Part shown: piece by piece, positions 37,717 to 47,432 of the stretch
Position numbering within the stretch: position 1 is the stretch's first letter
Layout of the letters: each line of letters starts with the position of its first letter
From: Hyphomicrobium_A sp963726795
GTDB lineage: Bacteria; Pseudomonadota; Alphaproteobacteria; Rhizobiales; Hyphomicrobiaceae
NCBI GenBank assembly: GCA_963726795.1
Contig: CAVSDD010000006.1
Span: 1 to 64,000, forward strand
Direction: 5' to 3'
DNA: 64,000 nt
The notes under the pieces: model-generated
Told to the model about the DNA's origin: nothing
The model's database searches: none
The model's input: only the letters and a program-made list of their open reading frames with translations
Made by a program: the position numbers and the translations under genes

Positions 37717-38551
37717 TCAGTCGACGATTGCGAAGGCTTGGCCTTCGAACCGGCAATGCGATGCGGGAGCCTGAGTGCTGCTCGCCGTGGCGGGGATTTC
37801 GTGCGGACGAGCGGCCGTGACGTGCAGCGAGCCTGCTTGCACATCGAGCGCGAAATCAATGTCGCGCGAGGTAGCGGGCTCGCTTAAGTTGCGAAACTCG
37901 GCGCAGGCAAAATACCCACCGTCCGACTTCGATCGCCCGACCGGCTGGTCGATCTGGATCAGTTCGAGCGGGATAGTTTTCCCGTCGGCGTCGACGAAGG
38001 GGAATGCACCGTTCTTCTGGTGCGCTGCAACGTACTCGTGCACGGCTGCCCATCACCTGCCACGCCTCGATGCCGGCGACCGCGCTCTTGCGCTCGAGCG
38101 TCGGCAGCCACCACCAGAGCAGCGGCGCGCGCGTGATCATCATCCAGGAGCTGCCGTCGGGCTGGGGATCCTTGTGGACGCGGATGTCTACGAGCTTCAG
38201 CTCGTCGCCCACGGGCTTCAGCCAGAAATCGACCGCGTACTTCTTTTGCGGCTGTCCCCTTTTCGCGAAAGATCACGTCGGGAAACCAGCCGAATGCCTT
38301 CAGGCCGCGCACCACGCGAACGCTGTCGAACTCGAGCGCAAGCGTCGTGCCGGTTTTGCCGTCGCGCAGGGAAAAGACACCGTCCTTGCTGCGGGCGGCG
38401 ATGATTTTCATGACCGCGGCGCTGACGTCATCGTCACTGAAGTCTTTGGCTGCCGCGCCCTCACGACGAGCAGCGACAAGGCGAGCGCAGCAAGTGCCGC
38501 TACATCCTTGAGCGGCATGCCCGCGAAACCTCGGCTCGGCGACGCGATCAC
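37717..38551 (-). CDS. Unknown protein A of tandem paralogue pair in PQQ cluster, frameshifted
   Basis: A protein of about 275 residues that I cannot assign. The start GTG at 38551 overlaps the stop of the paralogue upstream in GTGA; an ATG at 38518 is an alternative. A hydrophobic leader (ALAALALSLLVV) suggests export. Body motifs are VRVVRGLKAFGWFPDVIF, YAVDFWLKPVGDELKLVDI, MMITRAPLLWWWLPTLE, EAWQVM and LIQIDQPVGRSKSDGGYFAC. It shares this order with the upstream gene at 38548-39634. Frames change near nt 38450, 38250 and 38040. The location between XoxJ-Ank and cytochrome c genes suggests a periplasmic part in quinoprotein function. Confidence 0.65.
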
Positions 38552-39634
38552 TTGACCTCCTCGATGTCGAGGCCGTCGAACGTGTAGCGCGGCTTCTGCG
38601 TCCAGACGCCGTCCTCTTGCACCGGGACCTTGTGGATCTTGACCTCACTGACTTTGAGCTTGCCGCCCTTGTCCTCGAGCCAGAAATCGACGTCGTAGTA
38701 TTCGTCCTTGCTGCCGGCCTTGCGGAAATCGGTGCACGCGAAAGAAGCGACCGTCCTTTTTCAGGCGGCGGATCGGCTGGTGGATCTCGACGAACTGCAG
38801 CGGCACGGACTGATGCGTCTGCTCGTCCTCGACGTAGTAGACGCCGTTCTCGTCACGCTTGGCCGCAATCTCGCCGTTGACGGCGCTCATCACCTGCCAG
38901 TTGCGCACGATCTCCATGTCGCCCGGATGCTCGGAGACCGGGAGCCACCACCACGCGACCGGCATGCGAGTGATCATCGTCCAGCTGTCGCCTTCGCGCT
39001 TGGGCGCCTTCTGCACGCGGATGTCGGCGAGCTTCAGCTTGTCGCCGTCTTCCTTGAACCAAAAGTCGATCGCATACTTCTTTTTGGGGTCGCCGCCGTG
39101 CTCGTGGAAGATGACGTTGGGGAACCAGCCGTACCCGTGCATCCCGCGCACGATCCGGATCTCGTCGAAGTCGAGCTTCAGGTCGTCGTCGAGCTTTGGA
39201 TCGTGAAAAACGAAGAGCGCCGTCCTTGGAATGCTCGTCGATGGTCGCTTTCGAGGGCCGCAGTCGCGTCTGCCTCGGTAAATTCCTTGGTGGTCTTCGG
39301 TGCCGCCGCGAGCTCGTCGGAATAGGCTTCGCCTTAGCCAGGTTTGCGGCGGTATCCTTCAGGAAGGCATCCTTCGACTTCCGCGCTGCCGAAGCAGTAG
39401 GTTTTGCCGGTGTCGGCCTTCCAGTTGTCGAGCAATCGGTGCCGATCTGCTCGCGCCGGGCGAGTGCCCATCGCGTCGCTGTTGCCCGAACTCGCCCTTG
39501 ATCGCGCCGGTTCGGCGAGCGCCTCGTACGGCAGCCGATGAGTAAGGCAAGCAGCGCAAGCGCGACAGCACGATCGAGCCAGCGCTAGCCGCGCGCAAGG
39601 TGCGCCCGTTGCTGCCGTATTCGTGCTCGTGCAT
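38548..39634 (-). CDS. Unknown protein B of tandem paralogue pair in PQQ cluster, frameshifted
   Basis: A paralogue of the gene at 37717-38551, about 360 residues if it starts at ATG 39634, with a hydrophobic leader (VALALLALLIG) and an extra N-terminal part containing TGKTYCFGSAEVEGC. The core reads LDFDEIRIVRGMHGYGWFP, YAIDFWFKEDGDKLKLADI, TMITRMPVAWWWLPVSE, NWQVMSAVNGEI, then FVEIHQPIRRLKKDG and ACTDFRKAG. Near the end, YDVDFWLEDKGGKLKVSEV repeats the middle DFW-KLK unit, so the fold probably has an internal duplication. Several frame changes (39510, 39300, 39220, 38745). It follows the XoxJ-Ank A stop by 39 nt. I know no family name for it. Confidence 0.62.
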
Positions 39635-39673
39635 GCTAACTTGCTCCCGCGCGCGCTTCAGGCGCCGTTGCCG

Positions 39674-41455
39674 TCAGTTCAGCGTTGCCGACTTCTCGAT
39701 GAGCTTCAGCGCCTTCGCGGCCGCGTCGGCGCCGTTCTGCGCGGCGATCTTCGGCTGCGGTCTTGCCCTCTGTCGGATTTGACGTCGAGCTTGGCGCCCG
39801 ATTGCCCGAGCAGGCCGATCATCGGAGCGGAGTTGCGGGCCGCCGCGATCATCAGCGCCGTCACGCCTTCCTTCGACTGCGCGTTGACGTCGGCGCCGCG
39901 CTTGATGAGCGTCGCGCGCGACGTCGATCGGGCGGACGCTGCCCGGCAGGAAGACGGCGCCCTCGCCGGGCGACACCTGGCTCGCGGCGACCATCAGCGG
40001 CGTAAGCTCGTCGGGCCGACCGGCTCGTTGACGTTGGCGCCCGCTTCGAGCAGCGCCACCGCCGCCTCGAATTTGGCTTCCGCGATCGCCAGCGCGAGCG
40101 GCGAATAGCCTTGCGGGTCGGCTTCTCGATGTCGGCCTTGCGCGCGATGAGCAGCCTTGATCGTCGGCACGTGGTTGCGCATGGCTGCATGCAGTCAGCG
40201 GCGTCATGCCGTCGGAGTCGGGCGCGTTGAGATCGGCGCCGAGGTCGGCCAGCGCCTCGATCAGGTCGGGATGCCGGTTGCGCGCCGCGGTTTGCACCGG
40301 CGCGTAGCCTTGCGCATCGCGCGCGTTGATGTCGGCGCCCTTCTCCTTGACCAGAAACTTGATGCGCTCGACGTCGGCGGCAAGCACGGCGTTGGCCAGC
40401 TCCTGCGTGAGGTCGGCGCCCTCGGCGAGCCAGTTGTCGACGCTGCTCCTTGGTGACGATCTGGTCGGGCGTCGCCTTGTTCGGGATGCGGTGCGAATAC
40501 GGATGCCGGCAGCTCGGTATAGGCGCCGTGCGAGGGCAGCGTGCCCTGGATCGAGACAGCGGCTGCACTGCACGAGCGGCACGCCGTAGTCGGTGAGGAT
40601 CTTGTCGATCTCGGCCTTGGAAGCCTCGAGCGCGAACTCGAGCATGTATTTGAGCTTGGCGTCGCGCTTGCGCACGCCGGCGGCGAGCTCGAACTCGAGC
40701 GGGATGTAGTCTTCCCACAGGTTCACGGGCTGGATCGACGAGCGGCGCGCCCTTCATCGTCTTCAGCCAGCCCGGCGAACGGCCCCCACACGGCGGCGAC
40801 GTCGAGCTTGCCGTCGATCACCTCCTGCACCTGGCGCCACGGCTGGTTCTCGGGATCGAGGTCGGCGTTGTGGCTGAGCGTGTGCAGCTCGAGGTTGGGC
40901 GCCAGGCCGCGCTTGGTCAGCACCTCGCGCGCGCCCGATGTCTGGAACACGCCGATCTTCAGCTTCTTCAGCGCGGGATCGTCGAAGCTCTTGAAGTCGA
41001 AGCCGCGGTCGTTGCGATAGGCGAAGACGTAGGTCGTGCGATAGATGGGGAACGTCGTCAGCGCCGGGCCGTAGTCGGCCGGCAGGTCGAGCAGCACGTC
41101 GCAGACGTTGGTGTCGAACGTCTCGCGCGTCAGGCCGCGCTCCAGGATACGGGCGCCAGAAGTAGGTGACGCTCGGCGCCGAGCGCGTGCGCCAGCACCT
41201 CGGCGATCTTGTTCTGGTAGCCCTCGCCATTCATGTTCGAGAGCGGCATGTTGCCGGGATCGGCGCAGACGGCGAGCTTGCCGCAGCGACTTCTTCTCGA
41301 AGACCTCTTTGGCAGCCTGCTTGGCCGCCGTCTTTTCCGCGGCCGTCAGCTCGTCGAAATCCTTCTGGGTGTCGCGCGCGGCATTGGCGCCGGCTGGAAA
41401 GGCCCGCTAGCACGAGCATGGCGAGCCAGCAGCAGAGGCCGAGTCGACTCTTCAC
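39674..41455 (-). CDS. XoxJ-like binding protein fused to ankyrin repeats, copy A, frameshifted
   Basis: A periplasmic protein of about 593 residues in two parts. After a signal peptide (LGLCCWLAMLVLAGL, GTG start at 41455) comes a binding-protein domain of the quinoprotein-dehydrogenase-associated family (XoxJ-like): RGLTRETFDTNVCDVLLDLP, IYRTTYVFAYRNDRGFDFK, NADLDPENQPWRQVQEVIDG, DYGVPLVQCSRC. The second half, from about SVDNWLAEGADLTQELANAV, is ankyrin repeats (GADINARDAQGYAPVQTAA, LGADLNAPDSDGMTPLT, ending LIEKSATLN). XoxJ binds XoxF and may activate it; the ankyrin part would add a protein-binding surface. At least five frame changes occur. It lies directly downstream of xoxF copy A. Confidence 0.8.
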
Positions 41456-41566
41456 GAATACGTCTTTCTCAACTGCATCGCGCTGCGAGGTCGCCGCGCG
41501 CTCGTCCAGCAAGCGACAATGGCGCCCCCGCCGCGAACGGCGGGCGCCATCGTCACATTGTCTGCG

Positions 41567-43455
41567 TTACTCCATCACCCGGAAGGTGAAGAGCGTGCCA
41601 GCCTGCGGGATCTTGTCGAGGTTGGCAGCCTTCGTCATGGCGGTAGCGCCGATCGCACCGAACTTGTCGTTGAGATCGAGGCCGGCCGTCACGGGCACGC
41701 CGATCCAGCCGCCGATGCCGGCGAGGATCGACACGTACTGCTTGCCCTTGACCTTGTAGGTGATCGGATTGCCGATGATGCCCGAGGCGAGCTTGCGGTA
41801 CCACAGCACCTTGCCGGTCTTGCGGTCGACGGCGCGGAAGTCACCGCCGAGCGAGCCGTAGAACATCAGGCCGCCGTCGGTGACCAGCGTGCCGCCCCAG
41901 TTCGGATACGGATCGGGGATCTCCCACTCGGTCTTGCCGGTCAGCACGTCGAACTTCTTGACCTTGCCGGTGATGCCGGGCTTCTCAGGATACATGTACA
42001 CGTTCGCGAACACGTAGACCGTGCCCTGCTGCGTGTGCGTGCGCTCCTGCGGCTCGAGCTCCATGCACCAGTTGTTGGTCGGCACATAGAACTTGTTCGG
42101 CTCGGCGGATCGACGGACGCCGGCTGCTGGTCCTTGCCGCCCATCGCCGACGGGCAGGCCGAGACGTTGCGGCCACGCTCGAGCGGAGAGTGCTCGCGCA
42201 CCTTCACCGGACGGCCGGTCTTCAGGTCGATCTTCTCGGCCCAGTTCACGGTCACGTACTTGTTGGCGCGCAGCAGCGTGCCGTCGGTGCGGTCGAGCAC
42301 GTAGGCGAAGCCGTTGCGGTCGAAGTGCGACGAGGGCCTTGCGCGTCTTGCCGTCGACGTTCATGTCGACGAGGATGTTCTCGTTGACGCCGTCATAGTC
42401 CCACTGGTCGAACGGCGTCATCTGATAGGCCCAGACGGCCTCGCCGGTATCGACCTTGCGGGCGAAGATGGTCATCGACCACTTGTTGTCGTAACTCGCC
42501 GTTGTTGCACTCTTCGTGGCGTCATGTCCGAGCAGCGATAGGCCGGGCTCCACAGACCGGGGTTGCCGGTCGAGTAGTAGACGAGCTTCAGCTCGGGATC
42601 GTAGCTGTACCAGCCCCACGCCGAGCCGCCGCCGATCTTCCAGTCGTCGTTCGGGAAGGTCTTGATGCCGAGATCCTTGCCGGCCATGCCGTACTGCGGG
42701 TTGGCCTTGTTGGTGTCCGCCGTCAGGCAGACGTCCTTGTCGGAACCGGTCGAGTGGCACTCCCACACCTTCTTGCCGTCGGCGAGGTTGTAGGCCGTGA
42801 CGCGGCCGCGGGCCGCGAACTCGTCGCCGCCGAAGCCGATGATGACCAGGTTCTCGGCGATGAGCGGAGCCGAGGTGATGGTCTCGCCCTTGCTCCGGAT
42901 AGGCGTGCTTGACGACCCAGACTTCCTTGCCGGTCTGCGCGTCGAGAGCGATCACGTAGCCATCGAGCGTGCCGAACACGAGCTTGCCGTCGGCGTACGA
43001 AGCGCCGCGATTGACGGTGTCGCAGCAGGCGCGCGGCACCGCCGAATTCATCGCGATCGTCTTTCTTGACGTAGTTCCAGATCTGCTTGGGATTGTCCGG
43101 ATCGGTAAGATCGAGACCCTGGGCGATGTTGCACTGGGCCATGTTCGGGCAGCCCGAGATGAAGAACATCATCGGCTTGCCGCCGACATCGTCGATGACG
43201 AGCGGCTGGCCTTCGTGACCGCGCAGCGCGCCGGTCGACTGCGACCAGACCATCTGCAGCTTGCCGACGTTGTCGGTATTGATGTCCTTGAGCGGGCTGT
43301 GCCGCGTCAGCTTGTTGTCGCGACCTGGCGCCGGCCACGTGTTTGGATCTTTCGCGCGCTTTTCAATCTCTTCGTTGGCAAGTACCGGCGCCGGATACAC
43401 CGACGATGGCGGCGATGATTCCGCCGACTAGCCATAACGACCTTCTACTTCTCAT
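41567..43455 (-). CDS. xoxF: XoxF-type lanthanide-dependent PQQ alcohol dehydrogenase, copy A, frameshifted
   Basis: A periplasmic quinoprotein oxidising methanol or another primary alcohol. ATG 43455 follows a strong GGAGGAAG ribosome binding site; the signal peptide is RRSLWLVGGIIAAIVGVSG. Eight-blade propeller landmarks are NTWPAPGRDNKLTRHSPL, WSQSTGALRGHEGQPL, the vicinal disulfide CCDTVNRG, and FGGDEFAARG. TPFDQWDYDGVNEN (nt 42381-42421) has the catalytic Asp and, two residues on, the extra Asp that ligands a lanthanide in XoxF; calcium MxaF has Ala there. The C-terminus has NWGGTLVTDGGLMFYGS. About 628 residues. At least six frame changes (near 43380, 43030, 42890, 42510, 42330, 42100). 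Substrate is not provable from sequence. Confidence 0.9.
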
Positions 43456-43790
43456 CTTCGCTTCCTCCATAGCCACCACGCTTCGACCACGCATTGGTCC
43501 GCGTGAAGGGCAGATTTTTTTTGTAAGACCGGTCCGCGATTGGACGGCGGCCGGCGTGTTTGCCCCTTCCAGAACGCGGGCCCCACGCACGACAAGCGTG
43601 CGTTGGTCGCCCGCTATAAAATCGCGGAAGGAAGGGAAGGCGTGACCCATTCCGCTTCCTTCCGCTCAAGTGCGCGGCGATATAACGTTACGGGCACGAT
43701 GAGAAAGCTGCCAGGGGAGGACTTCCCGCCGAGTTCGACGAAATTTCCCGCTCACGAGGACTTGATGTCGAGGTGCAGGATGATCGAGAG
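43456..43790. other. Upstream region of xoxF copy A
   Basis: This 335-nt region between a LuxR-type regulator gene and xoxF copy A has no convincing gene. It holds ATAACGTTAC at 43682-43691, containing the palindrome TAACGTTA, about 227 nt before the xoxF start. The same word occurs upstream of the regulator gene at 44471-44480. Confidence 0.5.
43683..43690. promoter_or_regulatory. TAACGTTA palindrome upstream of xoxF copy A
   Basis: An eight-base palindrome shared, with extra flanking bases (TAACGTTAC), with the site at 44471-44480 before the LuxR-type regulator. It could be a regulator site; two short matches alone are weak evidence. Confidence 0.3.
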
Positions 43791-44408
43791 CTACTGTCTG
43801 AGCTCGATCGATACGCGGATCAGATCGGCGGTCCGCTCGACGCCGAGTTTGCTCTTTAGAGCGCTGCAGGCGTTTGCGACGGTCTTGTATGCGACGCCGA
43901 TGGAGCTGGCGATTTCGGTGAGACTGTTTCCGTCGCCGAGTAAGCGCAGGATCTCGACCTCGCGGGTCGTAAGTTGGCGGATCGGATCGTCATCGGAGCT
44001 GATCTGGCTGAACGCGAGTTCATCAGCGAGCGAGTGCTCGACGTACCGGCCACCGGCGGCCACCTTCTTGACCGCAGTCACTAGCTCATCCGCGCCGGCA
44101 CTCTTGCTCACGTATCCTCGCGCGCCAAGTCTCAGCGCCCGAACGGCATAGAGCAACTCGCTGTGCATGCTGAAAACGACCACGCGCACGGCCTCGTCTT
44201 CGGCGAACAGGCGGCGCAACAGCTCCAAGGCCGCCGATCCCGGAAGATTCAGATCGAGGATTACGAGCTCGGGGCGCTGCTGGCGGAAGAACTCGATCGC
44301 CGTCTCCGCCGATGCCGCCTCGACAAGCTCCGTGCCCGCGATACCGGCAAGCAGCCGCCGCACGCCCTCGCGCACTACGAGATGGTCATCGACGAGGAGG
44401 ATCTTCAT
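43791..44408 (-). CDS. LuxR/NarL-type response regulator 2
   Basis: A 205-residue DNA-binding response regulator. The receiver has KILLVDDHLVVREG, phosphoacceptor Asp in LVILDLNLPGS, Ser in VVFSMHSE and Lys in YVSKSAG. The output is a LuxR-type helix-turn-helix: TTREVEILRLLGDGNSLTEI, then IGVAYKTVANACSALKSKL. It lies between propeller B and xoxF copy A and reads with them, so it may be in the same transcript. No kinase gene is adjacent to it; the kinase at 50488 could serve both this protein and the paralogue at 49758. Regulating the alcohol-oxidation genes is inferred from position. The start ATG at 44408 is chosen by receiver alignment. Confidence 0.9.
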   Translation of the reverse strand: MKILLVDDHLVVREGVRRLLAGIAGTELVEAASAETAIEFFRQQRPELVILDLNLPGSAALELLRRLFAEDEAVRVVVFSMHSELLYAVRALRLGARGYVSKSAGADELVTAVKKVAAGGRYVEHSLADELAFSQISSDDDPIRQLTTREVEILRLLGDGNSLTEIASSIGVAYKTVANACSALKSKLGVERTADLIRVSIELRQ

Positions 44409-44470
44409 TGGCGCGCCTTGGGTTCGCTTAACCGCTTGCTGCGGCGTGGCAAAGTCGATCATGCAACGCT

Positions 44471-44480
44471 GTAACGTTAC
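44471..44480. promoter_or_regulatory. GTAACGTTAC palindrome upstream of LuxR-type regulator
   Basis: A perfect ten-base palindrome in the gap between propeller B and regulator 2, about 62 nt before the regulator start. It is possibly an autoregulatory operator. Confidence 0.35.
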
Positions 44481-44506
44481 GCCTAATTCGTACAAATAGC
44501 AAAGCT

Positions 44507-45477
44507 CTAGGGTTTGAGCGCAATCCCCCACGGCAAACGCCCGACAGGTACCGAGCGCACGGCCTTCAGCGTGGCGAGGTCGATCTCGGTGATGTCGTTG
44601 GTAAGTCCGTTCGCCGAATAAAGCTGCGAGCCATCCGGGCGAAATCTCGATGTGCCAGGGCCGCTGGCCGACGAGGATGTAGCTCGTCGCCTTGTGCGTC
44701 CCGACGTCGACGACGGCAATGCGGTTGGCGCGGCCAAGCGCGATGTAGGCCTGCTTGCCGTCGGTGGAGAAGCGGATGCCGATCGGCGCGATGAGCTCGG
44801 GGCGCACGCCCGGGATCTCGAAGCCGATCTTGTTCACCACCTTGAACGTGGTGGAATCGATGATGGCTACGGTCCCGCCCACCTCCGAGGAGACCCAGAA
44901 GTTCTTGCCGCCTTTCTCGAAGGTGACGGCGCGTGGGCGCGTATCGACAAGAATGTTGGCGATGAGCTTGTACGTCGTGGCTGTCGATCACGTGCGCCAT
45001 GCTGGTCGATTCTGAGGTGGCAACGGCGAGACGCCCGTCGGGACTGAAAGCCATGCCTTCGGGCTCGATGCCGACGTTGATCTCCGCCAGCGACTTGGCC
45101 GTGGCGATGTCGAGCACCGATACGATTGCATCATCCTCGTTGGCGATGAAGATGCGTTTGCCGTTCGGCTCGACCTCGAGATACTCGGGGTCGGCCAGGG
45201 TCGGAATCCGGCGCGACACCGCGAGCTTCTCGGTGTCGATGACATCGATCGCATCATCGTCTCCGACGCAGACGAGAACCGAGCGGAAGTCCGGGGTTAT
45301 GCGGATGCCGCGCGGCCGCAACCCGACGGCTATCGTCTTTACCGTTTGCATTGTTGCCGTATCGAGCACGGAGACGGTGTTGTCCTTCTCGTTGCTGATG
45401 AAAAGCTGCGCCGCTTCGACTTTGGCGGCACAAAAGAGAGCGCTCGCCACCACGACGTAGCGCGCTTTGCTACGCAT
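44507..45477 (-). CDS. PQQ-associated YVTN beta-propeller protein B, frameshifted
   Basis: A paralogue of the propeller at 34602-35564, about 322 residues. The signal peptide is KARYVVVASALFCAAKVEA, and blades read LFISNEKDNTVSVLDTAT, IFIANEDDAIVSVLDIAT, YIALGRANRIAVVDVG, ending VGRLPWGIALKP. Frames change near nt 44978 and 44640. It is 66 nt downstream of XoxJ-Ank copy B, so copy B forms an ordered module xoxF, XoxJ-Ank, propeller. In copy A the same three genes are present, but five other genes separate the last two. The role in quinoprotein systems is unknown. Confidence 0.87.
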
Positions 45478-45542
45478 CAACCAAGCCCCTTCTTTGAACG
45501 CCGCCGGTTTGCCGATCACTGTGGCTGTTGATCGCGACCTGC

Positions 45543-47342
45543 CTACTCGGTCTTGCTCGCCGGCGATCCGGCCAGGAGCTCGAGTGCACTCATCGCGACC
45601 TTGTTGCTGGCCTCGCGCGCGATATCGAGCGCGGTCTTGCCGAGATTATTTTTGGCGTCCGGTTGCGCACCTTTGGAAAGCAGCAGCCCGATCATGGGCG
45701 CGTTGTTGTGTCCGGCAGCGATCATGAGCGGCGTGACGCCGGAGGCCGACTTGGCATTGACGTCGGCGCCCTTGTCGATGAGCTCTTGCGCGATCTCGAC
45801 CGGCGTCGGCCCGCTCGCAAGATGGGTGACGCGGCCTTGCGGGCTGAGCTTGGAGGCGATCAGCATCAGCGGCGTGATCTTCTGCGCGCCGTTGGCGGTA
45901 TTGACTGGCAGCTCCGGCCGCGATCAGCGCGTGTGCGGCAAACAGCTTGTCGTCCCCAAGCGCCATCTCCAACGGCGTGTACCCTTCGCGGATCGAGACG
46001 CTCCTTGTCGGCGCCCTTGGCGATGAGCAGCCTCTACCGACGGCACGTGATTGCGGTTGATCGCATGCACGAGCGGCGACGCGCCGTCACTGTCGGGGAG
46101 ATTCGGGTCGGCCCCGTGCTCCAGCAGAAGCTGGGCGAGTTCGGAATTGCGGTTGCGGACCGCGGTCAAGAGCGGCGTGTAGCCCTGGTTGTCGCGCTTG
46201 TTGATGTCGGCGCCCTTTGAGAGCAGGAACGTCACGCGGTCCTTGTCGAAGGCCAGCACGGCGTTGTTGAGCTCCTCGTTTACGTCGGCGCCCTCGGCGA
46301 GCCAGTCTTCGAGCCGCTTCTGCGACACGACCTGATCGGGCGCCGCTGCCGGCGTTGCCGGCACCGGCCTCGGCCGACTTCAGGAACCGGTCCTCGTATT
46401 TCTTGGCGATCACCTTGTCGTATGAGCCGTGCGAGGGCAGATCGCCAGACACGATGCAGTCGCTGCACTGAACAAGCGGCACGCCGTAGTCGCGCAGGAT
46501 CGCGCCGATCTCGTCGTGCTTCTTGCGCAGCGCATTGTCGATCATGAACTTCAAGACGACGTCGGTGTTCTGCACGCCGATCGCGAGCGAGAACTCGAGC
46601 GGCACCTTGTCGTCCATCAGGTTGACCGGCTGCAGCGTGATCGGCTCGTGCTTCATCGTCTTGAGCCAGCCGGCGAACGGGCCCCAGATGCCGACGACGT
46701 CGAGCTTGCCGTCGATCACGTCCTGCGCCTGACGCCATGGCTGGTTTTCGGGCTCGAGATCGGCATCGGACGTGACCGTCTTCACGAATTCGAGGTTTTT
46801 GAGGCCATAGTCGGCAAGCGCGATGCGGATCGCCGAATGCTGATAGGTGCCGACCTTCAGCTCCTTCAAGCGCGGATCGTCGAAGCCCTTGAAGTCGTAG
46901 TTGCGGTCGCTTTTGTAGGCGAGCACGTAGGTCGAGCGGTAGATCGGCAGCGACGTGAGCACCGAGCGGGAGTCCGCCGGCATGTCGAGCAGCACGTCGC
47001 ACTCGTTGTTGGCGAACGTCTCGCGCGTCAGCCCGCGCTCCAGATACGGGCGCCAGAAGTAGCGCACCTGCGCGCCCATGGCCTGCGCGACCACCTCGAT
47101 GATCTTGTTCTGGAAGCCCTGCTGCTCGTCGGTCGGACAGCGGCATGTTGCCGGGATCGGCGCACACCGACAGCGTCTCGATCTTGCGGTGCTTGGCGGC
47201 CTGCTTGGCGGCGGCGATATCGGCCGGCGTCAGCTCATCGTACGGCGTCGAGAGCGTGTAATCCTTGCGCTCAGCGCGCTTGCGCGGCACCAAGCGTTGC
47301 GAGCAGCAAGAACAAGCACAGCGGTGAGCGGGGGATGATCAT
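45543..47342 (-). CDS. XoxJ-like binding protein fused to ankyrin repeats, copy B, frameshifted
   Basis: About 600 residues, with a signal peptide at ATG 47342 (SPLCLFLLLATLGAAQA). The XoxJ-like domain has ETLSVCADPGNMPLS, QAMGAQVRYFWRPYLERGL, ANNECDVLLDMPADS, SDADLEPENQPWRQAQDVI, DVVGIWGPFAGWLK and DYGVPLVQCSDC. Ankyrin repeats begin after about residue 320: WLAEGADVNEELNNAVLA, LLSKGADINKRDNQGYTPLL, LLEHGADPNLPDSDGASPLV, LIDKGADVNAKSASGVTPLM, and LLSKGAQPDAKNNLGKTALD, ending SPASKTE. This copy has fewer frame changes than copy A (near 47285, 47150, 46370, 46030, 45980, 45915), and several repeats read uninterrupted. The signal peptide places the ankyrin domain in the periplasm. Confidence 0.83.
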
Positions 47343-47432
47343 GGCTGACCGGCTACTGCTGGAAGGGTTGAACGGCGGAGGCGCCCGGAGCTTGAAGCCC
47401 CGGACGCCCAGTTCTAGTTTGTGAACTTCCGA

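Noticed and set aside
43791..44882. Propeller-response regulator fusion
   Set aside because: The frame runs on from a frameshifted propeller B through the gap. The propeller's real stop is at 44507, and the regulator has a normal start at 44408.
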